Notes under the pieces: generated by a model
Databases searched by the model: none
Seen by the model: the letters and a program-made list of their open reading frames with translations, nothing else
Told to the model about the DNA's origin: nothing
Origin: Stachybotrys elegans
Taxonomy: Eukaryota; Ascomycota; Sordariomycetes; Hypocreales; Stachybotryaceae
Direction: 5' to 3'
NCBI GenBank assembly: GCA_020746835.1
Contig: JAGPNK010000007.1
Coordinates: 124,001 to 188,000 of the forward strand
DNA length: 64,000 nt
Program-made: the position numbers and the translations under genes
Shown here: positions 35,721 to 47,295 of the stretch, in pieces
Numbering within the stretch: the stretch's first letter is position 1
Layout of the letters: every line of letters begins with the position of its first letter

Positions 35721-37202
35721 TTATACAGACAAAGGCACCTCGTAGCTATACTCAGGAAGACCTGCCCATAGGGGGAACGAATTCCCAGTGCTCTGGTACT
35801 GCTGAATAGGAAGGAAGCTTTCTACATCGGTTCTAAAACTCCCAGCCTTGGCGAGGGGACGTCCATCGAACCGATCGTGGATCCACTGCATCCAGAGATG
35901 CTGGGTGGCCTCCAAGACTGGATTGTGTCCGACGCCACTGGCAACCATGAACTCAAGATCGCGGTCCGGGAACAGGACCGATGTCTCGGCAACGGCTGCC
36001 AAGGTCAGGTTGTAGAGGACGCGAGAATCGTCTGAGCCCTGCAAAACGAGTAGAGGCCCCCGGAAGTCGTTGCCGCCAACGTCGAGCTTGCTAAAGGCGG
36101 CCGCGTACCAGGTCCTGTCCCAGTTTTCTCGCACAATATCGGTGCGTGTGAGGATAAGTTGTATCAGAACGCTGATGCCGCCTTGGATTTCCCTGTATAG
36201 CCGAAGGCGAGCAGCACCGATGGGGGTGAGCCAGTCTTCGAGCGTAAATGTAGGGAAGATGGAATGCAGCATCAGCCCGGAAGTTGCGAGCATGAATTCG
36301 GTCGGTGGACTAGCCAGAAAGTTGGTCGTTGGGCTCGCAGGGATAGACCCCTTATAGCTCTGCTGGAGATGTGCAAACTCGTCGCTCACCATGGCCTCCG
36401 CGATTGCCCAAGCCGTCGCTCCGCCCTGACTGTGACCCATGGCAACAAAGTTTCCGACAAGCCTCTCCGGGAAAGACTTGACGGCCGCTTCAAACCCATA
36501 AAGAGAGTCACGCGCTGCGGCTAGATTGGCGTGGTACTGGTGAGGAATTTCAGTTCCATCCCAGGACTTGCCGACTCCCAACCCTGCAAAGTCCGGGGCA
36601 AACACGGCGTAGCCTGCCTGGGCGAGGGCAAAGGGGGCCGAGTATCCGTACCACAGGCTACGATGGGCAGAAGGCGCCTGTGGAGCAAAGAATCCAGACG
36701 TCCCATGAGCCCAAACAATAGTGGAGAGCTTATCTGGCGGAGTGCTGTTTCTGGAGCCTGCCGTGTGAGTTTTGCGGGGTGTAAACGGCCACAGGATGAA
36801 CCCGGTAGCTGGGACAACAGTTCCGTTAAAGTTCAACGACGTATACATGATACGGGACAAAGCCGTATTCGGGGGCAGAGCATAGGCGGTTGGATCGGTA
36901 AAGGCTTGGACCTTCAAGACCAAGCCCGGCTCAAGTGCCGTACCGTTAGTGAGCGGGGGGAGTGTGTAAAATTCATCCTCGAGGGGACCGCCAAATGCAC
37001 ACTGAGACTGGTCAAATCGTACAATGTTTTGAATCGTCTCAACTTGGTCGTTATCAAGCTGGCCGGCCTCGATCTGAGCGGGTGTCAGGATAAAGGACGA
37101 GTTGAAGCTTGTGATGTGCACAGCCGCTGGGGGGAATTGTGCTGCTGTGAGACGGGCAACCGTAGAGAGTGCAGCAGCGAGTACGACTGTCTTCATGGCC
37201 AT
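35721..37202 (-). CDS. Secreted alpha/beta-hydrolase (secretory lipase-like)
   Basis: Intronless, 493 aa. The N-terminus MAMKTVVLAAALSTVARLTAA is a good signal peptide; an alternative start is Met3. The catalytic Ser lies in GHSQGG (about residue 235), preceded by an oxyanion-type WAHGTSGF motif. The acid is probably Asp in LQGSDDSRV and the His is in ASGVGHNPV, completing the triad in normal order. Eight or so NxS/T sites fit secretion. The overall arrangement, with a tight PDFAGLGVG turn before the nucleophile, resembles fungal secretory lipase-type hydrolases; an ester or lipid substrate is inferred. The gene stands between two AT-rich stretches and ends about 1 kb from the small cysteine-rich secreted protein, which is divergently transcribed. 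Confidence 0.85.
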   Translation of the reverse strand: MAMKTVVLAAALSTVARLTAAQFPPAAVHITSFNSSFILTPAQIEAGQLDNDQVETIQNIVRFDQSQCAFGGPLEDEFYTLPPLTNGTALEPGLVLKVQAFTDPTAYALPPNTALSRIMYTSLNFNGTVVPATGFILWPFTPRKTHTAGSRNSTPPDKLSTIVWAHGTSGFFAPQAPSAHRSLWYGYSAPFALAQAGYAVFAPDFAGLGVGKSWDGTEIPHQYHANLAAARDSLYGFEAAVKSFPERLVGNFVAMGHSQGGATAWAIAEAMVSDEFAHLQQSYKGSIPASPTTNFLASPPTEFMLATSGLMLHSIFPTFTLEDWLTPIGAARLRLYREIQGGISVLIQLILTRTDIVRENWDRTWYAAAFSKLDVGGNDFRGPLLVLQGSDDSRVLYNLTLAAVAETSVLFPDRDLEFMVASGVGHNPVLEATQHLWMQWIHDRFDGRPLAKAGSFRTDVESFLPIQQYQSTGNSFPLWAGLPEYSYEVPLSV

Positions 37203-38225
37203 CTTGTGAAGGAGGAATCAAACTTGATTCAGCTAATGGATGTTGTACTTTGCCAAAAACAAGCGGACAAGCTGCTGAGCCGAATATTGACTGGCTTAGG
37301 TGAGTCATTAAAAGCCGTCAGAGAGACGTTCAACATGCTTTATAGTAACGCTAGATGGCACTTGTTATAGCACTCTGGCTGATTAATGCCATATCGTGGC
37401 CATGATCTCGGACTTGTATGAACACCGAGGGCCGCAGCCCATCAACGCAGACTGCATTGCCCTGGTGCACGGCCGAAATGGGCCTGTGTATTAAAACTTC
37501 CCTGCCCTTATTTTCATCAGTTACGCCATGGAGTTGAAAATAGTAGCTAGCAGGTGTAATGCAGTTCAGGGCAAGGAATCTTACATAGTAATACCACGAG
37601 GCCCGTATCCGATCCGGTGTTGGATGTGATGATGGAAAGAAGAGAAAGAGAGGTGCGATGGAGAGAGAGGGAAGATCTTTTTGTGCCTAACGGTCAAACT
37701 CTATTCTAGGGCTGGACCTCGCCGACGAACGTCTGCTAACCGTAGGTCCCCTGGTTGTATACGCATGCTTGTCTGTGGCCTAGTTGCCGCTGCTGCCGCC
37801 ACCTTATTGTTCTCTGGCTATGGCCAATAGGACATCATTAGGTAATTTTCGTTTAAATCTAGCTGTAGCAAGCTTGTAGCTAACATATAATATATATCAC
37901 AGCCCGACAATTCCGTTTTGTCTAACGCTGTTCTTGGCCATGTAGGCAACAGGCTGAACCGGCAAAACTCTACAAGGCTAGTCCCTCCGTAATTGACAAG
38001 CAGAGCAATCCCCCGCTTCTTGGCGTAGTTAAGCGAACATGTTGTCTTGCGGTGTAGCATAGTCTTGGCCTTCTCTGTTAAGCCATTATAAATAACCACG
38101 ACTTACACTTCTCAAGGTTACCTGTCTTGACAATTTATCACTACTACGAGTCTCTGTTATTTCAACTTTAAAATTTGAACTTCAAGCTCAACAACATACC
38201 CCAAGAGTCATTCTAAACCATCATT
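37203..38225. other. AT-rich intergenic region
   Basis: About 1 kb between two divergently transcribed secreted-protein genes. A minus-strand frame at 37818-38099 has no recognisable family. No further gene supported. Confidence 0.45.
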
Positions 38226-38555
38226 ATGTACCTGCGATATCTGGCCACCGTTTTTGTCCCAGCCGCTCTGCTGCAATCGGTCCACGCCAGCTCGTGCTTT
38301 TATACATACCCAGCGCCAACTTCCGCCGATTGGACAGTCACCGTCAACAATGATGCCACCTACAACCAGCAATGCGGTGGGGGGTGTCTTGATAACCTCC
38401 GGGGCCGCTGTGGAGTGATTACAGCATGGGGTTGTGACTATAATGGAGACGGAAGCGCGACCTATACCTTCTTCACTGGAAGTGGGTGCCTTCCAAGGGA
38501 TGTTAATAATGCCATTTTGGCTTGCACTCGAGGCGAGCAGTTTGTGAACTGTTAA
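38226..38555 (+). CDS. Small secreted cysteine-rich protein, 109 aa
   Basis: No family recognised. The first 21 residues (MYLRYLATVFVPAALLQSVHA) are a clear signal peptide. The mature chain of about 88 residues has eight cysteines, in contexts SSC, QQC, GGGC, GRC, WGC, SGC, LAC and a C-terminal VNC, enough for four disulfides. Other residues are mainly Gly, Asn, Thr and aromatic, suggesting a compact beta-rich domain. Size, secretion and an even Cys count fit the broad class of fungal effector or antimicrobial-type proteins, but no activity can be assigned. It is a single exon in an AT-rich setting; the coding part itself has ordinary GC content, which supports it being a real gene. Confidence 0.7.
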   Translation: MYLRYLATVFVPAALLQSVHASSCFYTYPAPTSADWTVTVNNDATYNQQCGGGCLDNLRGRCGVITAWGCDYNGDGSATYTFFTGSGCLPRDVNNAILACTRGEQFVNC

Positions 38556-39056
38556 GCCTATTAGCATGTATGGGATAGTGGACAGATCGGATTTTAACTC
38601 AGTTGCAAACTTGATATTAACCGCAGGGTGCATCTGATTAATTGAATTATGTTTGATTTGTAACGACCAATATATTCAATTTGATAGCTGCTCTGCTACC
38701 TCATACATAATGTACTGGTTCTCTTCGTCGTGTAGCGTTGAACACTATGATATGTTTGTGGTCCTCTATAACAAAACCTCTATCTCACGCTATAATCTCT
38801 TGTATAGGATTAGATCTGGCTGGATTTCGTATCACAAAGATGTATTTATTGGCGTTCATAGATTCTGTCTCTCTATTTGCCTTCTAATCAGGATTCTTGG
38901 AAGCAATAAGAAACAAGCCATACTTATGTCCACCGAGTAACATATTCTCTTTTCCTCTCCTTTCTTTCTACATCGAGCCGTGACGCATATCCAGCCATAC
39001 CTCCGAAACCATATTGTACTCAGTCACTTCTACTCTACGGTGTGCAGACTCCTGTC
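38556..39056. other. AT-rich intergenic region between convergent genes
   Basis: About 500 bp with one AT-rich open frame (38653-38940) of no recognisable family, rejected as a gene. Confidence 0.45.
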
Positions 39057-40731
39057 TTATGGCCACAGTAAGAAGGACCTTGTTGGCTGGCGATCCTTCA
39101 AACCCCATCTCCACGTCACACAGCCTATATCCCCCGGTGGCAGAGGCAAAGAAATGTCTTGCTGGCTTGGCGAGCTGTAGAGCCCAAATTCATCGCACAA
39201 ATCTTTCCCGTCATAAAAGCTCCCTTCTTCCATCTGCATCACCTTTCGCAGAACCTGCGACACAATCTTGGCATCCCAGATACCTTCTCGATGTAACGAG
39301 CTTTCCAGGAGCCGGATGGCTTGCAGGCGTATGCGGTGTATTCGGCACTTTAACGCGATAAAGTAGAGAGGAGGAATCCAACCGAGATCAACCATGGATC
39401 GCGAAAGATAATTCCTCGACTCTTCAGCCCTGGCTGCAAATCGAAACAACTCGGAGCTGACATGGCGGACTCCTGTCATCAGCGCTAGCAGACGGTGGAA
39501 GCTGTCAGCGTGCAAGTCGTAAATAGCCTCATCGAGTGGACATAGGCAGACCTCCGCCATGATGAGCGCCATGCTGTAATATGCATATATCACATCGTAC
39601 ACGCCCTTTTCACTCAATGTAGATCGGGGCTTCAGTACATCACCAGACGCTCTGTATACATCTGACCATGACTGCAGACCTGTTGTGATACGCTTCTGAT
39701 GGTCAAACAACTCAGGTGGAAGAGGATGCCCAGGATACTGCGCATCCTGAACCCGCGCCTGCTGGTCCAAGTAGAAAACATCATTGAACAAATCAACAAG
39801 CGACTCCCACGCCTGCTTATATGACGCGAAAATGCCTTTAACAGCCTGAGGTGATCGTAAATCACGGAATAGAAGGGAATATGACCTCTCGGATGGCTTG
39901 AGTAGGGCAATCTGGAATTGAAGACGGCCCAGGGCTTCAACTAACCAAACATCAACGGAATCCACTTGAGGGTGCGGGTGATCCGAGCTGCTGATTTTTG
40001 CCATCGTCCCAGACTCTATTAGAAGATGAATTCCATTCCGCAGATGATTCTGCGCCGTTGGAAAATGTCCGCGTAAAAGGTCGAGCGATGCAAACAATAT
40101 GCATGACGTGAGGGCCACCTTCAAAGACTCGCCGTCGTTTCTGGTCAAGTGCTTCTGCAGATGGCGAATCGACTGCACGAGGTGAGTAAGGACTCGCCTC
40201 TCCAAGCCCCCCGGAGCAGCCGTCATGGTCGACTTGTCGTCGCTCCGAAGCCGTCCCTCCCTGTGAAAAGCACTCAGGGCAAGGACAGCATGCCAAACCG
40301 CCGGCTCGCTCACGCTGGCCTGCAAGACGAAAGTCGTCCAGAAGCCCGCCACGAAGCTGCCGGGCATTTTCGCCGACGTCCGGCACTTGAACCAGTCAAA
40401 GGCCTGCTTCTCGGCCGCGCTGCCGGCGAGGAGGGAGATCTGCTTCGGGCGGATGACGACTTGCTTTCCGCCTCGGCCAGCTGGGCCCGCGTCTGGTTCG
40501 GACAATGTTTGGCGGTTGGCAAAGGAGCTTCCGCCGCCCCAGACGCCATATCCATCGCAGATCCGGCCTGTGGAGGAGCAGCGGTGACAGACGGGGAACC
40601 CCTCATCGCATTTCACTTTGCGTATCCTGGCTGTTGTCAGTTTGCGTCCGTAGCTGAAGGGTGAGTCATGAGACTGACTTGCAAGTTCCGCAACCAGACT
40701 TTGCCTTGGATCTCGTTCCGGTGGTAGGCAT
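39057..40731 (-). CDS. Zn2Cys6 transcription factor
   Basis: Two exons, 40731-40679 and 40626-39057, with a 52-nt intron inside the zinc finger; 540 aa. Exon 1 encodes MPTTGTRSKAKSGCGTCK, and the join continues IRKVKC, FPVC, HRC and RIC, giving a standard CX2CX6CX6CX2CX6C cluster. The body is alpha-helical with motifs common to fungal regulators, such as SEPAVWHAVLALSAFHRE and LEALGRLQFQ-like (VEALGRLQFQIALL). Its target is unknown. It is transcribed towards the small secreted protein gene and away from LYS4, whose stop is about 350 bp upstream of this start. Confidence 0.86.
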
Positions 40732-41086
40732 TATATATATGATTGGAAAAGGGCGCGCTGTATGTGACGGCGTCAATGTCATGTATGTAGTCACACTCCA
40801 AAATCTCACTGCTGATCTTCTCCGGGAATCCGCATCGAGTTTAGCAGCCGGCCTATCAGAATGCGCTCTATCCACTTGATATAGCCACTGTTCATTGTTT
40901 GACTCTGTTCTATGGTCCTGCGGGCAGCATCATTGTTCGCATACACTATTGTTCTTTTTTCCTCACTGTACGCACCCACTCTATCATAGAGCCACGATTT
41001 TCTCCGTAAATACATGAAAACGCCTGGATATATGCGACGGATCCAACAATTGTATACAAGATAGCCAGACAATTCAGAGCGTATGC
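40732..41086. other. Intergenic: regulator promoter and LYS4 3' flank
   Basis: About 355 bp. A TATATATAT stretch overlaps the regulator's start at about 40732-40740. No gene seen. Confidence 0.45.
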
Positions 41087-43902
41087 CTAAATCTTGGACT
41101 TGACCCACTTCTCAAGTCCTCCGGCGGCGATGATCTCCTGGACGTTCGGAGGCAGCTCGCCGACCTTTTGCTCCCAGACGGTTCCGTCTTTCTCGGTAAT
41201 CACAACCTTGGAGCGTCGAACATCCCAGAGCAGCTTCCAGCCGGTGCGGCGGGTCGGGATCTTTCCATCTCCCTTGAATGCCTCACGGAGTCGCTCGACA
41301 AGCTTGGGGACCTCGAGACCAGGCAGAGCGTTGTTGATGGAATTGCGGCCAAAGATGTTGTTGAAGCTGCCGGCAACAACAAGTGGAATTCCCTTAGCCA
41401 AAAGAGCCGTTGCTGCCTGCTCACGCGAGCTTCCTGTCCCGAACGCGAACCCACCGACAAGAATATCTCCGGGCTTTGCAGTTGTGCGGAACTCGGTATC
41501 GTAGTTTTCCATGCAGACACGAGCCATCTCTTCCTTGTTGAGTTCAATGTATGTGTACTTGCCTAATTACTAGTGAGCAAAATGTGTCATTCTTCCGATG
41601 AGGCGAGGTAAACGCACCTGGATAGATGCTATCGGTGTTGGTAGAGTCTTGATCAAGCCAGAGAATGTCTCCTTCAATCTTCTCGGGGAAACCAGGGAGA
41701 ATGTCGGTCAGGGCCTCGTCTTGGGCAGCAGGTGCCTGTTCTCCACCCTCTGTAGCGCCCTCGGCTGTAGCAATCAGGTTGTCAAGATCGCCCAGCATCT
41801 TGTCGAAAGCACTCTCGATAGAACGTGCTTTGTCCGCGGCAAAATCACCGCTGCCTTCTCCAATGATTACCTTCTCGACACCCTCCGGCTTCTGATACCA
41901 GCCGGGGCCGGCAATCTTGCCCTTGAGAACACTGGCGGCGACGATTTCAGGACTGGCAAGGTAAGCCTGCGCACTGCGGGCTCCCATGCGGCCTGGGAAA
42001 TTGCGATTCGATGCACTGATGGCCACATCACCGTCTTCGAGGAGTCCACGTCCCAAGCCTATACATGTTAGCCTCGGCAAATAGCAGATAAGCCATCACG
42101 GCTTGACGTTCAAGACTCCTTACCGATACATGGTCCACAGCCCGATGGAAGACTTTGGGCACCGGCGTCTAGCAAGACCTGCCAGTCTCCGGACTCGGTA
42201 GCTTGCTCCTGCTCAAGGAGGGAAGCTGCAGAAATGTAAAACTCAACGCCAGGAGCAACCTTGGCTGGCTTGCCTTCTCTCTTGGCTGCCTCTCGGAACA
42301 CTTGGGCAGCAGCAGCAATGTCTGACGCTCTGGCATTGGTGCAAGAAATCAAATAAGCCTTGGAGATATGGATGTCCCGAATCTCGAGGTCCTTTAAAGG
42401 CGTAGTAACTTTTGGCGTGTTGGGGCCTGAAACGAATGGGCCCAAAGTAGACAGGTTCATGTAGAACTCTTTCGCATAGGTTGCACCCGTGTCAGCCTCT
42501 ACGTGGCTCTCGATGAGTTCATCGATTCTTTTGTGGTTAATACGGTCCTTAACAGGACTGTCAGTCACGGCAGCGGCAGTTGCTCGTGACCTGTACCATG
42601 AAATGAGCATCTCATCGACTGGGAATAGGCCTACACATGCGTTAGTTAGTGTCTTACATCAAGAGGATTCCGCTTTAAGGTAACCTACCGCTCAATGCCC
42701 CCCATTCCGTGGTCATGTTTGCGATAGTAAGCCTAATCCGAATTAGTATTGTGGTAAAGTCACCGGGAGGCTGAGACCAACCTGTCGTCTATAGGAATGC
42801 TCATCAAGCTAAATGCGACGTCAGCCAAGTATGTGGATAAAGGAGGAGGACACTCACGTTTCTTCTGAAGCAGCAAACTCGATTGCGTGTCCTAGCACTT
42901 CGTCCTTATTGAATAGACCGCAAAGTGCCAAAATAACGTCCTTTCCTGTCACACCTGGTGGAAGAAGGCCGGTTAAAGTCTTGGAGAATCAGTACTGTGC
43001 CTGGCGGTGATCATGACCTCAAGGAGTCTTACAATCTTGGCGACAGGAGGAACCTGCCACCACGTCTTGCCGGTAATCCAAACCGAAGCGGCGTCTGTTC
43101 GGACAATGGGAGTGCCCCTGGCGTCACGTTAGCGATCAGAGCTGAAGTGGGTCGCAGGGAGAACGAACAGCACGCCTATTCCTCCATACATGTTGGAGTG
43201 GCTGTCGCTCGCAACGGTAACAGTTCCGGGCCAAGCATGTCCTAGCTCTGTCAGATAGACATCCTTTAAGACGGGGCGAGGATGTATATACCCTCTTCAC
43301 AGAGAATCTGATGGCCAATTCCTCTTCCCGCTGGATAGGCCGTAATGCCATGCTCGCTGGCAAACTCTGCGATCCTGCGCTGCTTGGCAAGACTCGCTTC
43401 AGTCGTAGACTGAATGTCATGGTCGAGGCAGAACACGAGCTGAGACGGATTATGGACTGGTGATGGCATGTTAGCAGGGCCCAGTATAAGACGGCGGAGA
43501 TCAGGAACACGCCTTTCGTGGCTCCGATTTCTTTAAATTTTGTCATGACTCTGCAAAGGTGTCAGTCTTGCCGAGAACTCAGAGCCGCGTAAAAGCGTAT
43601 GGCCCTGGATTTACTGACGCAGCCGAGTTATCGTGTGTCATGACAGCATGAGGCGCAAGCGTGATATAATCGCCGGCCTTGACAATCTTGCCCGGAGCGA
43701 GGCCAACAGCATATTTCTGGGCAATCTTTTCGGTAAGGTTCTGGGGGACGGCCGGGGCGGCAACAAACTGGAAGGCCTGAGCGGGGGTGGCGTGGGGGGT
43801 GCTCTGGAGCTGCGAATGGAAGGCTTCTCGTGGAGAGGTGGCAGCAGTGTAGGCGCGAACGTGGGTGAGGGCGCGGGGCAGGGATCGCGATCGAGCAGTC
43901 AT
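41087..43902 (-). CDS. LYS4: Homoaconitase, mitochondrial
   Basis: Hydrates homoaconitate to homoisocitrate in the alpha-aminoadipate route of lysine synthesis; a [4Fe-4S] enzyme. Eleven exons: 43902-43619, 43550-43513, 43456-43292, 43241-43169, 43117-43033, 42979-42858, 42808-42782, 42732-42689, 42630-42124, 42058-41618 and 41562-41087. Phase holds across all ten introns; 753 aa. The basic, Ser/Arg-rich N-terminus up to about residue 35 is a mitochondrial presequence. Conserved features are [29 protein letters not shown] and the cluster ligands in [11 protein letters not shown] and SGCGPCIG. The swivel domain with [10 protein letters not shown] closes the protein. Intron 43457-43512 is GC-AG. 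Exon 7 is only 27 nt. Fungal LYS4 depends on iron supply, and the upstream CCAAT boxes fit that. Confidence 0.95.
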
Positions 43903-45327
43903 GGTTCGGGACTGGAGCCGCGCGACGGCGACGGCATTGAGAGCAATGGCTCTCCGCTAGAGAAGGTGTCAGACAGCGGCGTCTCGATCATGGATGATGA
44001 TGCGCAGGAGGAGGCGAAAGCCAGGACCAAAGACGCTGAGAAAGGCCCAAGCAAGTAGCAAAGGCACTATGGAGGGGAGCAGGCGCAGCGGGCAGAGAGC
44101 TTACAAGGGCGCTCATGGTGAACTTTTATGGCCTGACAACGTCCTAGATCATCCCAGAGGCGTCAATTCCAGTTCGCGAGGGACAGGGCCACGGCAGGAG
44201 GCGAAGGCGTGAAGTTGGTTTGAGAAAGGCTGAAGGTCCGTCACAAGCCGACGTCGGAAGCGCATCCACTCGTTGGATGGAAATTTTTGAGAGGGTGAAT
44301 TCGAAGGCCTGTGATTGGCCAGGGCACGCATGAGAGCTGATTGGCTACCGCTGGTTGGGATCCATTGTCTTAAGAATAAGGATAAACTTTGCCTGAACGG
44401 GCGCAATTTGCATCCTGATTGGCCAGCACAACCCAATTGTTTGGATGGTTACAGATAAATGGCATATGATCAGGAATATTTCGCTTTTCATTTGTCGTGT
44501 AAGAAAAAGAACAATTGGTTCGAAGGTCATAGTAACTGAGGTTGATCATGGTCTATTGGCAAGCGAGAACCGTTTGGTCACTTTTTACGGCCGTAAAATG
44601 GCCTTCTGCCCGTTTACACGGACCTGCTTGAACATTACGGAGTATACCCAACTTCATTAACCACTGGCTTAACTTTCCAGACCAAGTCACAAACTGGGAG
44701 CCCCTCTTCATCAGTAAGTGGTCCGCAGAACCAGGCCCAACGTCCCGCCACCCCGTAACTCGTAACTCGTAACTCGTATCACACTCTCTGGCACCAATCA
44801 TGAGGTAGCACAAACAGCCCCCAATCTATATATGCAGCTCCATCACTCCATCGTTAGGACACAGACAAGGGTAAAGCGCACACTGGGCCGCAAGCCAGGC
44901 CATTTTCGGCTCTATGCACCGGTCGTTTCCACCAGAGCCTCATCCTCATTAGACACTAAGATCCAACATGCAGTGGGCTACACCCTTTCTGCTGCTGATA
45001 AACAATGCAGGGAAATGACAAGACGTCTTAACCAGCAAGCCCGCGTGAGGCATTCTCTCACTCCGTGCCGCACGCCAAGGGCGGGCCTGGCAGACATCTT
45101 CATGGTTGAAGGGGACTGCCGCATGGCACCCATGCTACCAAAGACCCAATCTGAGAACATCTGGCTATCTTGGCTACAGGGCTCCTTGGGGGCGGCTTGT
45201 TCTTGACACTAATTAAGACACGCAACCGAGCTTTAAAGAGAGCGGGGAGGGCATGTCATGTTGGTCTATGTCCATCTCCTTCCAACACACACACCAGTTA
45301 TTGTGACTCCAAGGGCAGGTCGAAGTC
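43903..45327. other. Divergent region between LYS4 and the P450 gene
   Basis: About 1.4 kb. The LYS4 side holds the CCAAT cluster. At about 44756-44777 there are three tandem copies of a 7-nt unit (GTAACTC). No coding gene is supported; frames here are short or overlap LYS4 antisense. Confidence 0.5.
44314..44518 (-). promoter_or_regulatory. Cluster of CCAAT boxes upstream of LYS4
   Basis: Four CCAAT boxes on the LYS4 coding strand (ATTGG on plus at 44314-44318, 44340-44344, 44418-44422 and 44514-44518) and one CCAAT on the plus strand at 44433-44437, some 410-615 bp from the LYS4 ATG. The CCAAT-binding complex with HapX represses iron-using enzymes, including homoaconitase, in aspergilli; its action here is inferred. 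Confidence 0.5.
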
Positions 45328-47110
45328 ATGGCTCTCTACGTCCTTGTTATCTCGGTGCTTCTGGCCACAGTCGCTATCATATGGCGCATGCGCTATCCAA
45401 AGCTATACCCGGGAATCCCGTACAACCTAGAATCAGCCAGGCGTTTCACCGGGGACATACCCGAGCTGGCGTCTGCCATAGGCGCCACGGGAGAGATTTG
45501 CGTGAGCCTCTTCCAAGTCACTACACAGAAACTCGGTACCCCCGTGGCACAGTTGCTCTCACCCGGAGCTCGCAAGCCACTCATCATGGTGGACGACCCG
45601 AGAGAAGTCGAAGATATCATCCTCCGCCGCGGCAAAGAGTTCGACAAGGCCGCTCTATCAGTGCAAATGTTCTCTCCCATGTTCCCCCACGCTATCCTCA
45701 GCAGCTTCACCACTCCAGAACTCAAGGCTCAGAAACGGCTGTGGGCGGACATCATGAGCGTCGACTTTCATCGCCGCGCCGTCGCCCCAATCGTTCACAA
45801 GGCCATTATGCAACTGCTGGATCTCTGGCGCCTCAAAGCCTCTACTACCTACAGAGATGAAGCATTTGAGGCGAGTGACGACTGTCACAATGTAGCCCTC
45901 GACGTTATATGGGGTACAATCACCGGCGACGCTCTGGGTATGGTAGAGTACAATATCCGCAAGCAACAAAATCAAGTCGCTGGAGAGTCTCTCCCTCGCG
46001 GTGCCTTCATCAAGAAGGAAACAGCCTATCTCGCCGAGACGTTTGGCGGCAATGCCGGCAGTCCTTTCTCCGCCATCCTGCACGCCATACACAAGATGAC
46101 ACCACGCTACCGCGCATTCAAGGCGCTCGTCGATGGTGAGATTGAAACCATCTGGAGGAACGCGCTTGAGAGGTTCAAACGCCTTGACAGTCGCAACCTG
46201 GAAAGCGGTGAATACGACATTTGCATGACCGATTTTGTCCTCCGACGCCAGCACCTCGAGGCTGCTAAGACGGGCAATCCAGTTCCCGACCCAGTCAAGG
46301 ATCCGGTTATGCGCGATGAAATTCTCGCTCACATGATCGCCGTGAGTTTCAAAAGCTTTGCGTGACGGCACGTGTTCTGACTGTAGAAATATAGGGCTAC
46401 GATTCTTCGGCCAACAATATGTCATGGTTTGTCAAGTTCATGGAGATGTTCCCTGCTGCCCAAGCGGAACTCCGAGCCGCCCTGAGAAAGGCTTTTCCTG
46501 GCCCAGAGCTTCCATCGATTGATGCTGTGCTGGAAACTTCGGTGCCATATCTTGACGCCACTTGCGAGGAAACATTCCGGTTCGCCCATGCGTCAGGTGG
46601 GAACTACCGTCAGGCCATGGTGGATACTGAGATCCTTGGGTACAAGATTCCCAAGGGTGCCACGCTGTTTCTGAGCTTCCAAACTATGTCACCGGAGTTT
46701 CCCATCGATGAAAACAAACGTGCTCCCACTTGCCGGGCAGCTTTGGAGAAGTCTGGCGACAGAATGCAAGGAGGAGCTGGACGGAACCTTGACACTTTTA
46801 ACCCTCGTCGGTGGCTCGACTTCAACAAAAGCGGCGACGAAACATTTAACCCATATGCGTTGCCTATGAATGGTTTTGGGGGAGGATACCGAGGATGCCC
46901 AGGTCAGTATGTATCTCCTTAAGATGATGCTTGACTAACTCATGAGATGAAGGTCGCAAGCTCGCACACGTTGAGCTGAGAGTATTTATGGTCTACACGA
47001 TCCTTGCATTTGAATTCCTCGAAGTGTCAGAGAACCTAAAGTCAACCAAAGCAAAAGAGGTTCTGTTTCGGGAGCCAGCCATGTCATATGTCAGGCTGAA
47101 GTCTTTGTAA
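45328..47110 (+). CDS. Cytochrome P450 monooxygenase (membrane-bound)
   Basis: Heme-thiolate monooxygenase, class II, presumably ER-bound. Exons 45328-46341, 46395-46902 and 46953-47110, introns 53 and 50 nt; 559 aa, full length. A signal anchor (LYVLVISVLLATVAIIW) opens the protein. The I-helix motif is AGYDSSANN, where the usual Thr is replaced by Ser; the first intron falls just before its Gly. The K-helix ExxR is EETFR and the heme ligand Cys is in FGGGYRGCPGRKLA. The second intron splits the Gly codon after that Cys. I cannot assign a CYP family or substrate. It is followed on the same strand by a PDR-type efflux pump, about 760 bp away, with a tRNA gene between, suggesting a shared role in handling a small molecule. 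Confidence 0.9.
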
Positions 47111-47278
47111 CTCTGAGAAGGTTAGGGATAGAACATGATCATGATAAAGATATATTTAGATTACTATCGCAACAAATCGAATACACAAAAAAGAAGCTAG
47201 TTATATGGTGAGGAGAAGAATGATATTAACAAGTGAAATAAACCAAAAAGAAAAGAAAGAGAAAAAGCAAATGGGATG

Positions 47279-47289
47279 AAAAAAGAAAA
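47279..47289 (-). terminator. Pol III T-run terminator of the tRNA gene
   Basis: On the minus strand, seven nt past the tRNA 3' end, come TTTT and then TTTTTT, a standard RNA polymerase III stop. Confidence 0.8.
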
Positions 47290-47295
47290 TTGATT

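Noticed and set aside
37818..38099. 94-codon minus-strand frame in AT-rich DNA
   Set aside because: No family recognised, no splice context and AT-rich composition; could be a relic but I cannot support it.
38653..38940. 95-codon plus-strand frame after the small secreted protein
   Set aside because: AT-rich, unusual composition and no signal peptide or domain.
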